Shown: one piece after another, positions 1-5,433 of the stretch
Layout of the letters: every line of letters begins with the position of its first letter
Position numbering within the stretch: the stretch's first letter is position 1
Assembly: GCA_937923225.1 (NCBI GenBank)
Contig: CALAKR010000192.1
Span: forward strand, 1 to 7,048
Origin: an uncultured Aquabacterium sp.
GTDB taxonomy: Bacteria; Pseudomonadota; Gammaproteobacteria; Burkholderiales; Burkholderiaceae_C
Length of the DNA stretch: 7,048 nt
Direction of reading: 5' to 3'
Position numbers and translations under genes: made by a program
The notes under the pieces: generated by a model
What the model was told of the DNA's origin: nothing
Database searches by the model: none
Seen by the model: the letters and a program-made list of their open reading frames with translations, nothing else

Positions 1-510
1 GGGCTGCACTGGCTGGTCACCGGCGAGACGGTCGGCGGCACGCGTCTGTACCCGCAGCGCAACCTGCTGGACCGGCACACGGCCTTGCGCCTGTACACCG
101 AAGGCAGCGCCTGGTTCTCGACCGAGAGCGGCCGCAAGGGCTTGATCAAGGCGGGGCAGTACGCCGATTTCATCGCCCTGTCGGATGATTACTTCGGCAT
201 CCCGGAGGCGCGCATCAAGGATCTGAGCGCCGTGCTCACCGTGGTCGGCGGCAAAGTGGTGCACGGCGATGAGGAGTTCAAGCCGCTCGCGCCCCCGCTG
301 CCCTCGCCCAGCCCGGACTGGTCGCCTGTGGGGCGCTACAGCCGGTTGTCCGTTCAGGGCTCGGCACAGGCCAGCCACGCGGCTGCGAACTGTTGCGCCA
401 CACCGTGCGGTGTGCATGGGCACCGCCACCTGTTCGCTGCCTTGTCCAGGCCGCCGGTGGGTGATCTGGGCTCGTTCTGGGGCGGGCTGGGTTGCGGGTG
501 CGCGTTCTGA
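1..510 (+). CDS. YtcJ-like (family 3) amidohydrolase, C-terminal fragment
   Basis: This is the last 169 residues of a metal-dependent hydrolase. Its start lies left of the window and the frame is open from base 1. Early residues read GLHWLVTGETVGGTRLYPQ, then NLLDRHTALRLYT, then GLIKAGQYADFIALSDDYF and LTVVGGKVVHG. The last two are the classic end of the amidohydrolase fold, where the chain returns to the small beta-sandwich ('G.I..G..ADf..L' followed by 'V..GG..V..'). The metal ligands and catalytic Asp belong to the missing N-terminal part, so substrate cannot be judged. After a Pro-rich linker and the sequence DWSPV comes a tail with CC, CGVHGHRH and a final GCGCAF. I believe similar tails occur in close relatives, but could not check. 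The stop codon is at 508-510. The next gene converges from the other strand with only 10 bases between the stops. Confidence 0.85.
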   Translation, partial: GLHWLVTGETVGGTRLYPQRNLLDRHTALRLYTEGSAWFSTESGRKGLIKAGQYADFIALSDDYFGIPEARIKDLSAVLTVVGGKVVHGDEEFKPLAPPLPSPSPDWSPVGRYSRLSVQGSAQASHAAANCCATPCGVHGHRHLFAALSRPPVGDLGSFWGGLGCGCAF

Positions 511-520
511 TCCGCCGGGC

Positions 521-871
521 TCAGGGTTGAGTTTGACCGCGACAAGCCTGTGCTGATTGACGCATCACGGACTGTGCCGCCTCCAGCTGCTGAGGCGTGG
601 CCGCGGACAGCGAGGTGTTGAGCACGTCGTCCGGCATGGCATCGGCCACGCGCCGCGCGTAGCAGGCACAGAACTCGCGGATGGCCGCATCGGTCTGGGC
701 TGCCTGGGTCGGGTCGGCGCGTTGGCTCTGGATGCAGCGGTCCACGGTACGTGCGGCGAACTGGTCGCGTTGTTCTCGCGATACCTGTGCCTGGGTCACG
801 GTGGTGGCCAGCATCAGCGCGCTCAATAAAATGGCAGCCCGTGGGGGCAGGGCAGTGCGGATCATGTTCAT
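521..871 (-). CDS. Small exported protein with four cysteines, unknown function
   Basis: A 116-residue protein of no family I recognise. It opens with a clear Sec signal peptide: Arg5 and Arg11, a hydrophobic stretch at about residues 12-23 (AAILLSALMLAT), and a likely cut after TQA near residue 28. The mature part is mostly helical, with Cys46, a CxC pair (Cys68, Cys70 in FCACYARR) and Cys110. This pattern suggests two disulphides in a small periplasmic protein. The start chosen is the ATG at 871, with GGGAGA on the minus strand just upstream. A second ATG two codons in (865) is also possible. The frame stays open a further 128 codons upstream, but that part overlaps the neighbouring 73-residue gene in another frame, lacks a signal sequence at its start and is probably not translated. 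The gene may be cotranscribed with that neighbour, 92 bases upstream. Confidence 0.75.
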   Translation of the reverse strand: MNMIRTALPPRAAILLSALMLATTVTQAQVSREQRDQFAARTVDRCIQSQRADPTQAAQTDAAIREFCACYARRVADAMPDDVLNTSLSAATPQQLEAAQSVMRQSAQACRGQTQP

Positions 872-875
872 GGCG

Positions 876-881
876 TCTCCC
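876..881 (-). promoter_or_regulatory. Ribosome binding site of the exported Cys protein
   Basis: On the minus strand this reads GGGAGA, 4 bases before the ATG at 871 and 10 bases before the in-frame ATG at 865. It supports an internal start giving a signal peptide at the N-terminus, rather than the much longer open frame. Confidence 0.6.
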
Positions 882-904
882 GAAAGGTCATTGGGTATCA
901 GGAT

Positions 905-920
905 GGCATGAGCGGCATGA
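905..920. repeat. Short direct repeat GGCATGA in the gap upstream of the exported Cys protein
   Basis: GGCATGA occurs at 905-911 and again at 914-920, a 9-base period. The second copy also forms ATGACC (917-922), which mirrors GGTCAT at 886-891. The elements lie in the 92-base gap between the two minus-strand genes, 34-49 bases upstream of the start at 871. They could be a regulator site, but they are short enough to be chance. Confidence 0.3.
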
Positions 921-963
921 CCCCGTCGGTGACCTTGTTGCCCGCGCGTACTGCCCGGCGCTT

Positions 964-1185
964 TCAGGGCCCGAAGTCGTCTGCGGGATCGTCCACGACG
1001 ACGCCATGGTCGTCCACTTCCATGTTCCACAGCCGGCCATCCGATGCAATCACCTGGGCGCGGCTGTAGGGGCAGGCATGTGCCAGCGCTTGACGGGCCT
1101 GCACCAAGGCCAGCGCCAGGGTCGGTTGGCCCGAGGGCGGGCGGGGCGGATCTTCGAAGAACAGGATGGTGTAATGCGTTGCCAT
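964..1185 (-). CDS. Small protein of unknown function, 73 residues
   Basis: I do not recognise this family. The protein is soluble-looking with no signal peptide or membrane segment. It starts MATHYTILFFEDPPRPP, has an Ala/Leu-rich helix around residues 22-37 containing its only Cys (38, in AHACPYSRA), and then a likely beta hairpin (QVIASDGRLWNMEVDDHGVVV). It ends in an acidic tail, DDPADDFGP. The evidence that it is real is a perfect AGGAGG eight bases before the ATG, plus G/C-biased third codon positions. It is divergent from the MarR regulator gene, with 175 bases between the two starts, an arrangement often seen when a MarR protein controls its neighbour. It could be the first gene of a two-gene unit with the exported Cys protein downstream. 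Confidence 0.7.
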   Translation of the reverse strand: MATHYTILFFEDPPRPPSGQPTLALALVQARQALAHACPYSRAQVIASDGRLWNMEVDDHGVVVDDPADDFGP

Positions 1186-1193
1186 CGGTCTGA

Positions 1194-1199
1194 CCTCCT
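1194..1199 (-). promoter_or_regulatory. Perfect Shine-Dalgarno sequence for the 73-residue gene
   Basis: On the minus strand this reads AGGAGG with an 8-base spacer to the ATG at 1185. It is the strongest ribosome binding site in the window and the main reason to accept such a short gene. Confidence 0.75.
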
Positions 1200-1209
1200 G
1201 GCTGTCCTT

Positions 1210-1236
1210 GTACCCCAGTACCGCCTGGCGGGCCAG
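1210..1236. promoter_or_regulatory. Cluster of overlapping palindromes, candidate operator
   Basis: Three short inverted repeats sit side by side: GTAC-ccca-GTAC (1210-1221), CCGCC-t-GGCGG (1221-1231) and CTGGC-gg-GCCAG (1225-1236). There is also a direct repeat, CCAGTAC (1215-1221) and CCAGTGC (1233-1239). They occupy the -35 region of the promoter proposed at 1237-1245, between the divergent 73-residue gene and the MarR regulator gene. MarR proteins bind palindromes at such positions and often repress their own promoter. That this is the site of this regulator is inference. Confidence 0.4.
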
Positions 1237-1245
1237 TGCTATAGT
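1237..1245 (+). promoter_or_regulatory. Extended -10 promoter element for the MarR-led gene run
   Basis: The sequence TGCTATAGT matches the extended -10 form TGnTATAAT with one mismatch. No good -35 lies 16-18 bases upstream; TTGTAC at 1208-1213 is 26 bases away, too far. An extended -10 can work without a strong -35. Transcription would begin near 1252, leaving a leader of about 109 bases before the ATG at 1361. The core CTATAG (1239-1244) is itself palindromic, so the same bases could also serve as a -10 for the minus-strand gene. GCGGG (1228-1232) and CCCGC (1246-1250) flank the element as a further inverted repeat. Confidence 0.45.
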
Positions 1246-1256
1246 CCCGCAACACC

Positions 1257-1299
1257 AGGGGATATGTGGTCGCGAGCCCGTTGGCGCACGTCTCCCCCT
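1257..1299 (+). other. Possible hairpin in the leader of the MarR regulator mRNA
   Basis: If transcription begins near 1252, the leader can fold as an outer stem AGGGG (1257-1261) with CCCCT (1295-1299), then GTG (1266-1268) with CAC (1287-1289), then CGC (1271-1273) with GCG (1284-1286). The loops and bulges between them are unpaired. It matches no riboswitch or small RNA that I know. No run of T follows, so it is not an obvious terminator. The pairing is modest and could be accidental in GC-rich DNA. Confidence 0.25.
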
Positions 1300-1360
1300 A
1301 TCTGAAGAACAAACACACCACGCGGCTGGACGGTCTCATCCGCTTCCGGTCGCCTTGTTC

Positions 1361-1876
1361 ATGAGCGCACGCCGAACATCCCCGCCCGAGGTGTACCTTC
1401 CTCCCTCCGAGGACATCCCCTTCAACCCCCGGGTGCCCGGCATCGACTACGGGGTGCTCGACAGGCTGCTGGGCTATGCCGTGCGCCGTGCGCAGATCGT
1501 GCAGTACGAGCTGTTCATCGCGGGGCTGGCCCGCTGGAACATCACGCCGCCGCGCTTTTCCGCCATGGTGATCATCTCCCGCAACCCGGATCTCAAGCTC
1601 ACCGAGCTGGCTGATGTGCTGGGCATTGCCCGTTCGGGCGCCGTGGCGCTGATCAACTCGCTCGAAGGCATGGGCTATGTGCGCCGCGTGCCGTGCCCCA
1701 CGGACAAGCGCGCCCTCGGGCTGCAGCTCACCGACCAGGGCCGAGCCGATCTGCAGGCCATCACCGAGGCCGTGGAGGCTTCCGACCGGCGCGGGGCCCA
1801 GGCCTTGACCGAGGCGGAGCAGGCACAACTGCTCGCACTGCTGGCCAAGATCGCCGGCAGCGGCGCTAACGCTTGA
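1361..1876 (+). CDS. MarR-family transcriptional regulator
   Basis: A 171-residue winged-helix DNA-binding protein, probably a dimer. After a Pro-rich N-terminal extension (residues 1-30), a long helix leads to the winged helix-turn-helix at about residues 78-127. It reads LTELADVLGIARSGAVALI, then LEGMGYVRRV, and the wing CPTDKRALGLQLTDQG, in which DKR(A)xxLxLT is the MarR hallmark (Asp115, Arg117). The C-terminal helices (about 130-166) would complete the dimer interface. The ATG at 1361 was chosen because it is the first ATG giving a normal family length. No clear Shine-Dalgarno sequence precedes it. The frame is open back to 1208, but that stretch contains the promoter and looks non-coding. 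It is the first gene of the collinear run, 9 bases before the YfbR-like gene, so it may control that run, itself and the divergent small gene. The ligand is unknown. Confidence 0.9.
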   Translation: MSARRTSPPEVYLPPSEDIPFNPRVPGIDYGVLDRLLGYAVRRAQIVQYELFIAGLARWNITPPRFSAMVIISRNPDLKLTELADVLGIARSGAVALINSLEGMGYVRRVPCPTDKRALGLQLTDQGRADLQAITEAVEASDRRGAQALTEAEQAQLLALLAKIAGSGANA

Positions 1877-1881
1877 GCGTT
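1868..1881 (+). promoter_or_regulatory. Perfect small hairpin over the regulator stop and in front of the next start
   Basis: AACGC (1868-1872) pairs with GCGTT (1877-1881) around a TTGA loop that contains the regulator's stop codon (TGA, 1874-1876). The stem ends 4 bases before the ATG at 1886, where a Shine-Dalgarno sequence would be expected and none is seen. Ribosomes finishing the regulator would open this hairpin, so it could couple translation of the two genes. That role is inference. Confidence 0.35.
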
Positions 1882-1885
1882 GTCC

Positions 1886-2485
1886 ATGGCTACGCCGCCG
1901 GTCAGCCCGTTCTACGCGCACCTGTCGCGCCTGCGCTTCATCAAGCGCTGGGGCCTGATGCGCAATGCCACCGAAGAAGACGTGGCCCAGCACAGCTGGG
2001 AAGTGGCCGTGCTGGCCCATGCGCTGGCCCTGATCGCCCGCGATGTGCTGGGCAAGCCCATCGATCCCAACGCCGTGGCCACGCGCGCGCTTTTTCATGA
2101 CGCCACCGAGGCCATCACGGGCGATCTGCCTACACCCGTGAAATACTCGCCGGCCATGCGCCAGGCCACGGCCCACCTGGAAGATCAAATCGGCCAGGAA
2201 ATGATCAAGCTGCTGCCTGCGCCTCTGCAGCCGGGCGTGCAATCGGCCATGGACCACACGCAGTGGCCCGAGCACGAAGCCCAACTCGTCAAGGCCGCCG
2301 ACCGCCTGGCCGCCTGGCTCAAATGCCGTGCCGAACTGCGCTACGGCAACCGCGAGTTCGAGCAGGCGGCTCAGCAGATCGAACGCAAGATCCTCGAACA
2401 CATGCTGCCCGAGGTGCGCTACTTTCTGGACACCTTCGGCCCCGCCTACGACCTCACACTCGATTCGCTGATGCGTGGCGAGTGA
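1886..2485 (+). CDS. yfbR: HD-domain 5'-deoxynucleotidase, YfbR type
   Basis: The 199-residue length equals that of E. coli YfbR, a cytoplasmic metal-dependent phosphatase that removes phosphate from deoxynucleoside 5'-monophosphates. The sequence follows the E. coli protein as I remember it. Early FYAHLSRLRFIKRWGLMRN has the Arg21-Trp22 pair. The metal and catalytic HD residues are His36 (QHSWEVA), His71-Asp72 with Glu75 and Asp80 (HDATEAITGDLPTPVKY), and Asp139 (KAADRLAAWLKC). No signal peptide or membrane segment is present. The ATG at 1886 gives the family length; a TTG two codons earlier (1880) is an alternative. The gene starts 9 bases after the MarR gene and is probably cotranscribed with it. 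Its known role is in nucleotide pool balance, which has no obvious link to the peptide genes downstream. All expected active-site residues are present. Confidence 0.93.
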   Translation: MATPPVSPFYAHLSRLRFIKRWGLMRNATEEDVAQHSWEVAVLAHALALIARDVLGKPIDPNAVATRALFHDATEAITGDLPTPVKYSPAMRQATAHLEDQIGQEMIKLLPAPLQPGVQSAMDHTQWPEHEAQLVKAADRLAAWLKCRAELRYGNREFEQAAQQIERKILEHMLPEVRYFLDTFGPAYDLTLDSLMRGE

Positions 2486-2511
2486 GGTCAGGCGCCCCTG
2501 AACCCTTGTTG
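2486..2511 (+). terminator. Weak terminator-like hairpin between yfbR and the carboxypeptidase gene
   Basis: GG-TCAGG (2486-2492) can pair with CCTGA-a-CC (2497-2504) around a CGCC loop, with one bulged A. It is followed by CTTGTTG. The stem is GC-rich and about 7 pairs long, but the T tract is poor. At best this is a leaky terminator or attenuator, and it may be only a chance stem in the 35-base gap. Confidence 0.25.
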
Positions 2512-2520
2512 TACCGACCC

Positions 2521-3573
2521 ATGCCTGCACGCTCCGCCGCCAAGAAGCCCGCTGCCCCAGCCCAGGATCAGCACGATCACAACCATGGTCATCAACATGG
2601 CCCTGCTTGCGGCCCGGCGTGCGGGCACGATCACGAGCGGCCTCGCCGTCTGACCGTGTTCAGCCCGGCTGGTGTCGTGGCCAAGGCCGGCAACGCCCGC
2701 AAGGCCATCAAGCGGCTCAAGGCCCTGGGTTTTAATGCCTCGCTGGACCTCAATGCCCTGAGCAAGCACCAGCGCTTCGCGGGCGATGACGATGTCCGCC
2801 TGGCGGCGCTGCACCGTGTGGCCCAGGATTCGCCCGATGTGGCCCTGGCTGCCCGTGGTGGCTACGGCTTGATGCGCCTGCTGGACCGCATCGACTGGCC
2901 ACTGATCGCGCGCAGCGTGGAGCGCGGCACTGCCTGGGTGGGCTACAGCGATGTCACCGCCTTCCAGCTGGCGGCCCTGGCGCACAACGCTGCGGGCTCG
3001 GCCAACACGCCGCACGGCGTCACGGCCGGCGTGTGGGCCGGCCCCATGGCCTGCGGTGATTTTGGCAATGATGAACACCTCGACGGTGGGGACGACATCA
3101 CCCAGGAGTGCTTTGTGGAGGCCATGACCGGCCAGCTCGAAGCCGTGGGCTTTCGCACCGAGGCCGGTTTCGATGGCCTGGAAGCGGGCGGCCGCCTGTG
3201 GGGCGGCAACCTGTCCATCCTGCAGGCCCTGCTGGGTACGCCGCATTTCCCCAAGATCCGCAACGGCGTCCTCTTCCTGGAGGATGTGAACGAGCACCCC
3301 TATCGCATCGAACGTGCGCTGCTGCAGCTGCATCAGGCCGGTGTGCTGGATCAGCAAAAGGCCATTCTGCTGGGGGCCTTCACCGACTACAACAAGTCCC
3401 CGCTGGACAGGGGCTACACCATCAAGTCGGCCATCGAGCACCTGAGTGGCCTCACGCGCACGCCGATCCTCACCGGCCTGCCCTTTGGCCACGTGCCCAC
3501 CACGCTCTCACTTCCGCTGGGGCGGAAAGTGAATGTGGCGGTTCAGGGACGCGATGTCTTCGTGATGTGGTGA
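2521..3573 (+). CDS. ldcA: LD-carboxypeptidase, peptidase family S66 (LdcA/MccF group), His/Cys-rich N-terminus
   Basis: A 350-residue serine peptidase of the S66 family. LdcA enzymes remove the terminal D-Ala from murein tetrapeptides in the cytoplasm during cell-wall recycling; the related MccF cleaves microcin C. The catalytic residues are visible by motif: Ser143 in GYSDVTAFQ (after ARGGYGLMRLL, 111-121), Glu254 in LFLEDVNEHPYRIER and His324 in GLPFGHVPTT. No signal peptide is present, as expected for a cytoplasmic enzyme. The family core begins near residue 42 (RRLTVFSPAG). Ahead of it lies an unusual extension with seven His and two Cys between residues 18 and 38. The ATG at 2521 lacks a strong ribosome binding site, and TTG codons at 2506 and 2509 are in-frame alternatives. 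It lies 35 bases after yfbR and 40 before yejA, which suggests it acts on peptides the transporter brings in. LdcA is favoured over MccF, but not proven. Confidence 0.9.
   Translation: MPARSAAKKPAAPAQDQHDHNHGHQHGPACGPACGHDHERPRRLTVFSPAGVVAKAGNARKAIKRLKALGFNASLDLNALSKHQRFAGDDDVRLAALHRVAQDSPDVALAARGGYGLMRLLDRIDWPLIARSVERGTAWVGYSDVTAFQLAALAHNAAGSANTPHGVTAGVWAGPMACGDFGNDEHLDGGDDITQECFVEAMTGQLEAVGFRTEAGFDGLEAGGRLWGGNLSILQALLGTPHFPKIRNGVLFLEDVNEHPYRIERALLQLHQAGVLDQQKAILLGAFTDYNKSPLDRGYTIKSAIEHLSGLTRTPILTGLPFGHVPTTLSLPLGRKVNVAVQGRDVFVMW
2572..2634 (+). other. His/Cys-rich metal-binding-like segment within the carboxypeptidase
   Basis: This codes residues 18-38. His occurs at 18, 20, 22, 24, 26, 36 and 38, and Cys at 30 and 34, with a GPACGPAC tandem whose DNA is an imperfect 12-base repeat (2599-2622). 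Alternating His resembles the nickel or zinc storage tails of HypB, SlyD and some metal chaperones. It lies outside the catalytic core, and serine peptidases of this family need no metal. Confidence 0.6.
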
Positions 3574-3600
3574 CGGGGCAGCAGTCCCTTGAGGATGGTG

Positions 3601-3606
3601 CAGAAT
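3601..3606 (+). promoter_or_regulatory. Possible -10 element just before yejA
   Basis: CAGAAT lies 7 bases before the yejA ATG at 3614. As a -10 element it would start transcription at or next to the start codon, giving a nearly leaderless message. No convincing -35 is present, and the only purine-rich site, GAGG at 3591-3594, is too far from the ATG for normal initiation. This is weak evidence for a separate yej promoter. Confidence 0.2.
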
Positions 3607-3613
3607 CAACGGC

Positions 3614-5428
3614 ATGCGTTTGTTCTGGACCTTCCTCCTGTTCAGTGCCTGCCTGCCCGCCTGGGCTGACCATGCCTATGCGCTGTTCGGGGACATCAAG
3701 TACCCGCCCGGGTTCACCCACTTCGAGTACGTCAACCCGGATGCGCCCAAGGGTGGCCAGATCACGCTGGTGCCGCCCCTGCGCATCACCAACTTCGACA
3801 AGTACAACCCCTTCACCCTGAAGGGCAACGCGCCGCCCGACCTGGGCGAACTGGTCTTCGAGACCTTGCTCACCGGCAACCTGGATGAGCCCACCACGTC
3901 CTATGGCCTGCTGGCCGAAGACATCGAGGTGGCTGCGGACAAGCGCTCGGCCACCTTCCGCCTGAACCCCAAGGCGCGCTTTCACAATGGCGACGCCGTG
4001 CTGGCCGTCGATGTGAAAAGCTCGTTCGACCGCCTGATGAGCAAGCAGGCCGCGCCGGCCTTCCGCTCCGTGTTCGGTGAGATCCAGGGCGTCACCATCG
4101 TCGACCAGCGCACCGTGCGCTTCGATTTCAAGCGCGCCAACGCCGAGCTGCCGCTGCTGGCTGGCTCCATGCCCGTCTTCAGCCACAAGTGGGGGATGGG
4201 CAAGGACGGCAAGCTCAAGCCCTTCGACCAGATCATCACCGACATCCCCATCGCTTCGGGGCCCTACCGCATCGGCCGCGTCAACTTCGGCACGGACCTC
4301 ACCTACGAGCGTGACCCCAAGTACTGGGCCCGTGACCTGAACGTGCGCAAGGGGCACTACAACTTCGACCGCATCACCGAGAAGGTCTACCAGGACGACA
4401 CGGCCAAGCTCGAGGCCTTCAAGGCCGGCGAGTTCGACATGGTCCAGGTGTTCTCGGCCCGTGAATGGGCGCGCCGCTACATCGGTGCCAAGTTCGACAG
4501 CGGTGAGCTGGTGCGCCGTGAGCTCAAGCACCACAACGCGTCTGATTTCCAGGGTTACTTCCTGAACACGCGCCGGGCCAAGTTCAAGGACCCCCGTGTG
4601 CGCCGCGCCCTCAACCTGGCGATGGACTACGAGTGGATGAACCGCCAGCTGTTCTTCAACGCCTACACACGGGTCAAGGGCTACTTTGGCGATGGCGATT
4701 TCGAGGCGCGTGACCTGCCCGGCCCTGATGAGCTGGCGCTGCTGGAGCCCCTGCGCAAGCACCTGCGCCCTGAGCTGTTCACCCAGCCCGTGCCGTTGCC
4801 GCCCAACACCAACCCGCCTGGCAGCCTGCGGGCCAACCTGCGCGAAGCCCGCCGTCTGCTGGCCGAGGCGGGCTGGACCTACCGCGATGGCGCGCTGCGC
4901 AACGCCGGGGGTGAGATCTTCGAAGTGGAGTTCCTGGAAAGCACCAGCAGCATGGCCCGCGTGCTGACGCCTTACATGCAGAACCTGGCCAAGCTGGGCA
5001 TCACCGCCCGCTACAAGATGACGGATTTTGCGGTGCTGCAAAAGCGCATGGATGTCTTCGACTACGACATCACCATCAATCGTCTGCTGGGCAGCCTGGC
5101 GCCGGGCAACGAGCTGGTCGACCGCTTCGGCTCCAAGTCGGCCGACGTCGAAGGCTCCAACAACATCCTGGGCATCAAGAACCCGGCGGTGGACGCGCTG
5201 CTGGACAAGGTGATCAGCGCGCACAGCCGCCCCGAACTGGCCGCGGCGCTCAAGTCGCTGGACCGCGTGCTGCGTTTCGAGCACCTCACCGTCACCCACT
5301 GGCACTCACCCACGCACCGGGTGGCCTACTGGAACCACCGCTTCGCCGAGCCATCGGTGATGCCGCTGTACTACCAGCCTGAAAACTGGATCCTGTCCAC
5401 CTGGTGGGCCAAGCAACCCGGGAAGTGA
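3614..5428 (+). CDS. yejA: Periplasmic peptide-binding protein of the Yej ABC importer
   Basis: A 604-residue solute-binding protein of extracellular family 5 (the DppA/OppA superfamily), and the length matches E. coli YejA. It captures oligopeptides in the periplasm and hands them to YejBE. Residues 1-18 (MRLFWTFLLFSACLPAWA) are a signal peptide with a likely cut before Asp19; there is no lipobox Cys at the site. YejA-type signatures are visible: HFEYVNPDAPKGGQI near the N-terminus, FNPKARFHNGD-like RLNPKARFHNGDAV, DFQGYFLNTRRAKFKDPRVRRALNLAMDYEWMN in two parts across 315-350, and a C-terminal LYYQPENWILSTWW. The ATG at 3614 places the signal peptide exactly at the N-terminus. It follows the carboxypeptidase gene by 40 bases and precedes yejB by 5. 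Homologues bind microcin C-type peptides in E. coli, and muropeptides have been reported for a related system in Agrobacterium. The ligand here is unknown. Confidence 0.93.
   Translation: MRLFWTFLLFSACLPAWADHAYALFGDIKYPPGFTHFEYVNPDAPKGGQITLVPPLRITNFDKYNPFTLKGNAPPDLGELVFETLLTGNLDEPTTSYGLLAEDIEVAADKRSATFRLNPKARFHNGDAVLAVDVKSSFDRLMSKQAAPAFRSVFGEIQGVTIVDQRTVRFDFKRANAELPLLAGSMPVFSHKWGMGKDGKLKPFDQIITDIPIASGPYRIGRVNFGTDLTYERDPKYWARDLNVRKGHYNFDRITEKVYQDDTAKLEAFKAGEFDMVQVFSAREWARRYIGAKFDSGELVRRELKHHNASDFQGYFLNTRRAKFKDPRVRRALNLAMDYEWMNRQLFFNAYTRVKGYFGDGDFEARDLPGPDELALLEPLRKHLRPELFTQPVPLPPNTNPPGSLRANLREARRLLAEAGWTYRDGALRNAGGEIFEVEFLESTSSMARVLTPYMQNLAKLGITARYKMTDFAVLQKRMDVFDYDITINRLLGSLAPGNELVDRFGSKSADVEGSNNILGIKNPAVDALLDKVISAHSRPELAAALKSLDRVLRFEHLTVTHWHSPTHRVAYWNHRFAEPSVMPLYYQPENWILSTWWAKQPGK
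5420..5425 (+). promoter_or_regulatory. Ribosome binding site of yejB inside the end of yejA
   Basis: GGGAAG lies 8 bases before the ATG at 5434 and overlaps the last codons of yejA. It fixes the yejB start at 5434 rather than the in-frame GTG at 5404, and points to translational coupling with yejA. Confidence 0.6.
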
Positions 5429-5433
5429 CGCCT

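Noticed and set aside
511..520. Terminator between the convergent amidohydrolase and exported-protein genes
   Set aside because: Only 10 bases separate the stop codons, and neither they nor the flanks show a stable hairpin with a T run.
872..1255. N-terminal extension of the exported Cys protein by 128 codons
   Set aside because: It overlaps the 73-residue gene in another frame, would bury the signal peptide inside the protein, and is low-complexity Pro/Gly/Arg sequence. The internal ATG at 871 has its own ribosome binding site.
1208..1360. Extended start of the MarR gene at TTG 1208
   Set aside because: The stretch contains the extended -10 and palindromes, gives a non-family N-terminus, and would place the promoter inside the coding region.
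1298..2530. A 410-codon minus-strand open frame opposite the MarR and yfbR genes
   Set aside because: It spans two well-supported genes, and its His/Gln/Arg/Gly-rich product resembles no family. It is a shadow of the codon bias on the other strand.
2599..2622. Tandem DNA repeat coding GPACGPAC as a possible mobile or satellite repeat
   Set aside because: It has only two imperfect 12-base copies inside a coding region, and is better treated as part of the His/Cys segment of the protein.
2488..3492. A 334-codon minus-strand open frame opposite the carboxypeptidase gene
   Set aside because: The plus strand here encodes all three catalytic motifs of an S66 peptidase. The antisense product shows no domain.
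3470..5305. A 611-codon open frame on the minus strand opposite yejA
   Set aside because: It is antisense to a protein with a signal peptide and clear YejA signatures. The translation is a low-complexity mix rich in Val, Gln, Arg, Gly and His with no recognisable domain, as expected from GC-rich antisense frames.
5404..5433. Earlier GTG start of yejB overlapping yejA
   Set aside because: The ATG at 5434 has a well-spaced GGGAAG and begins exactly at the conserved membrane-helix start of YejB proteins.
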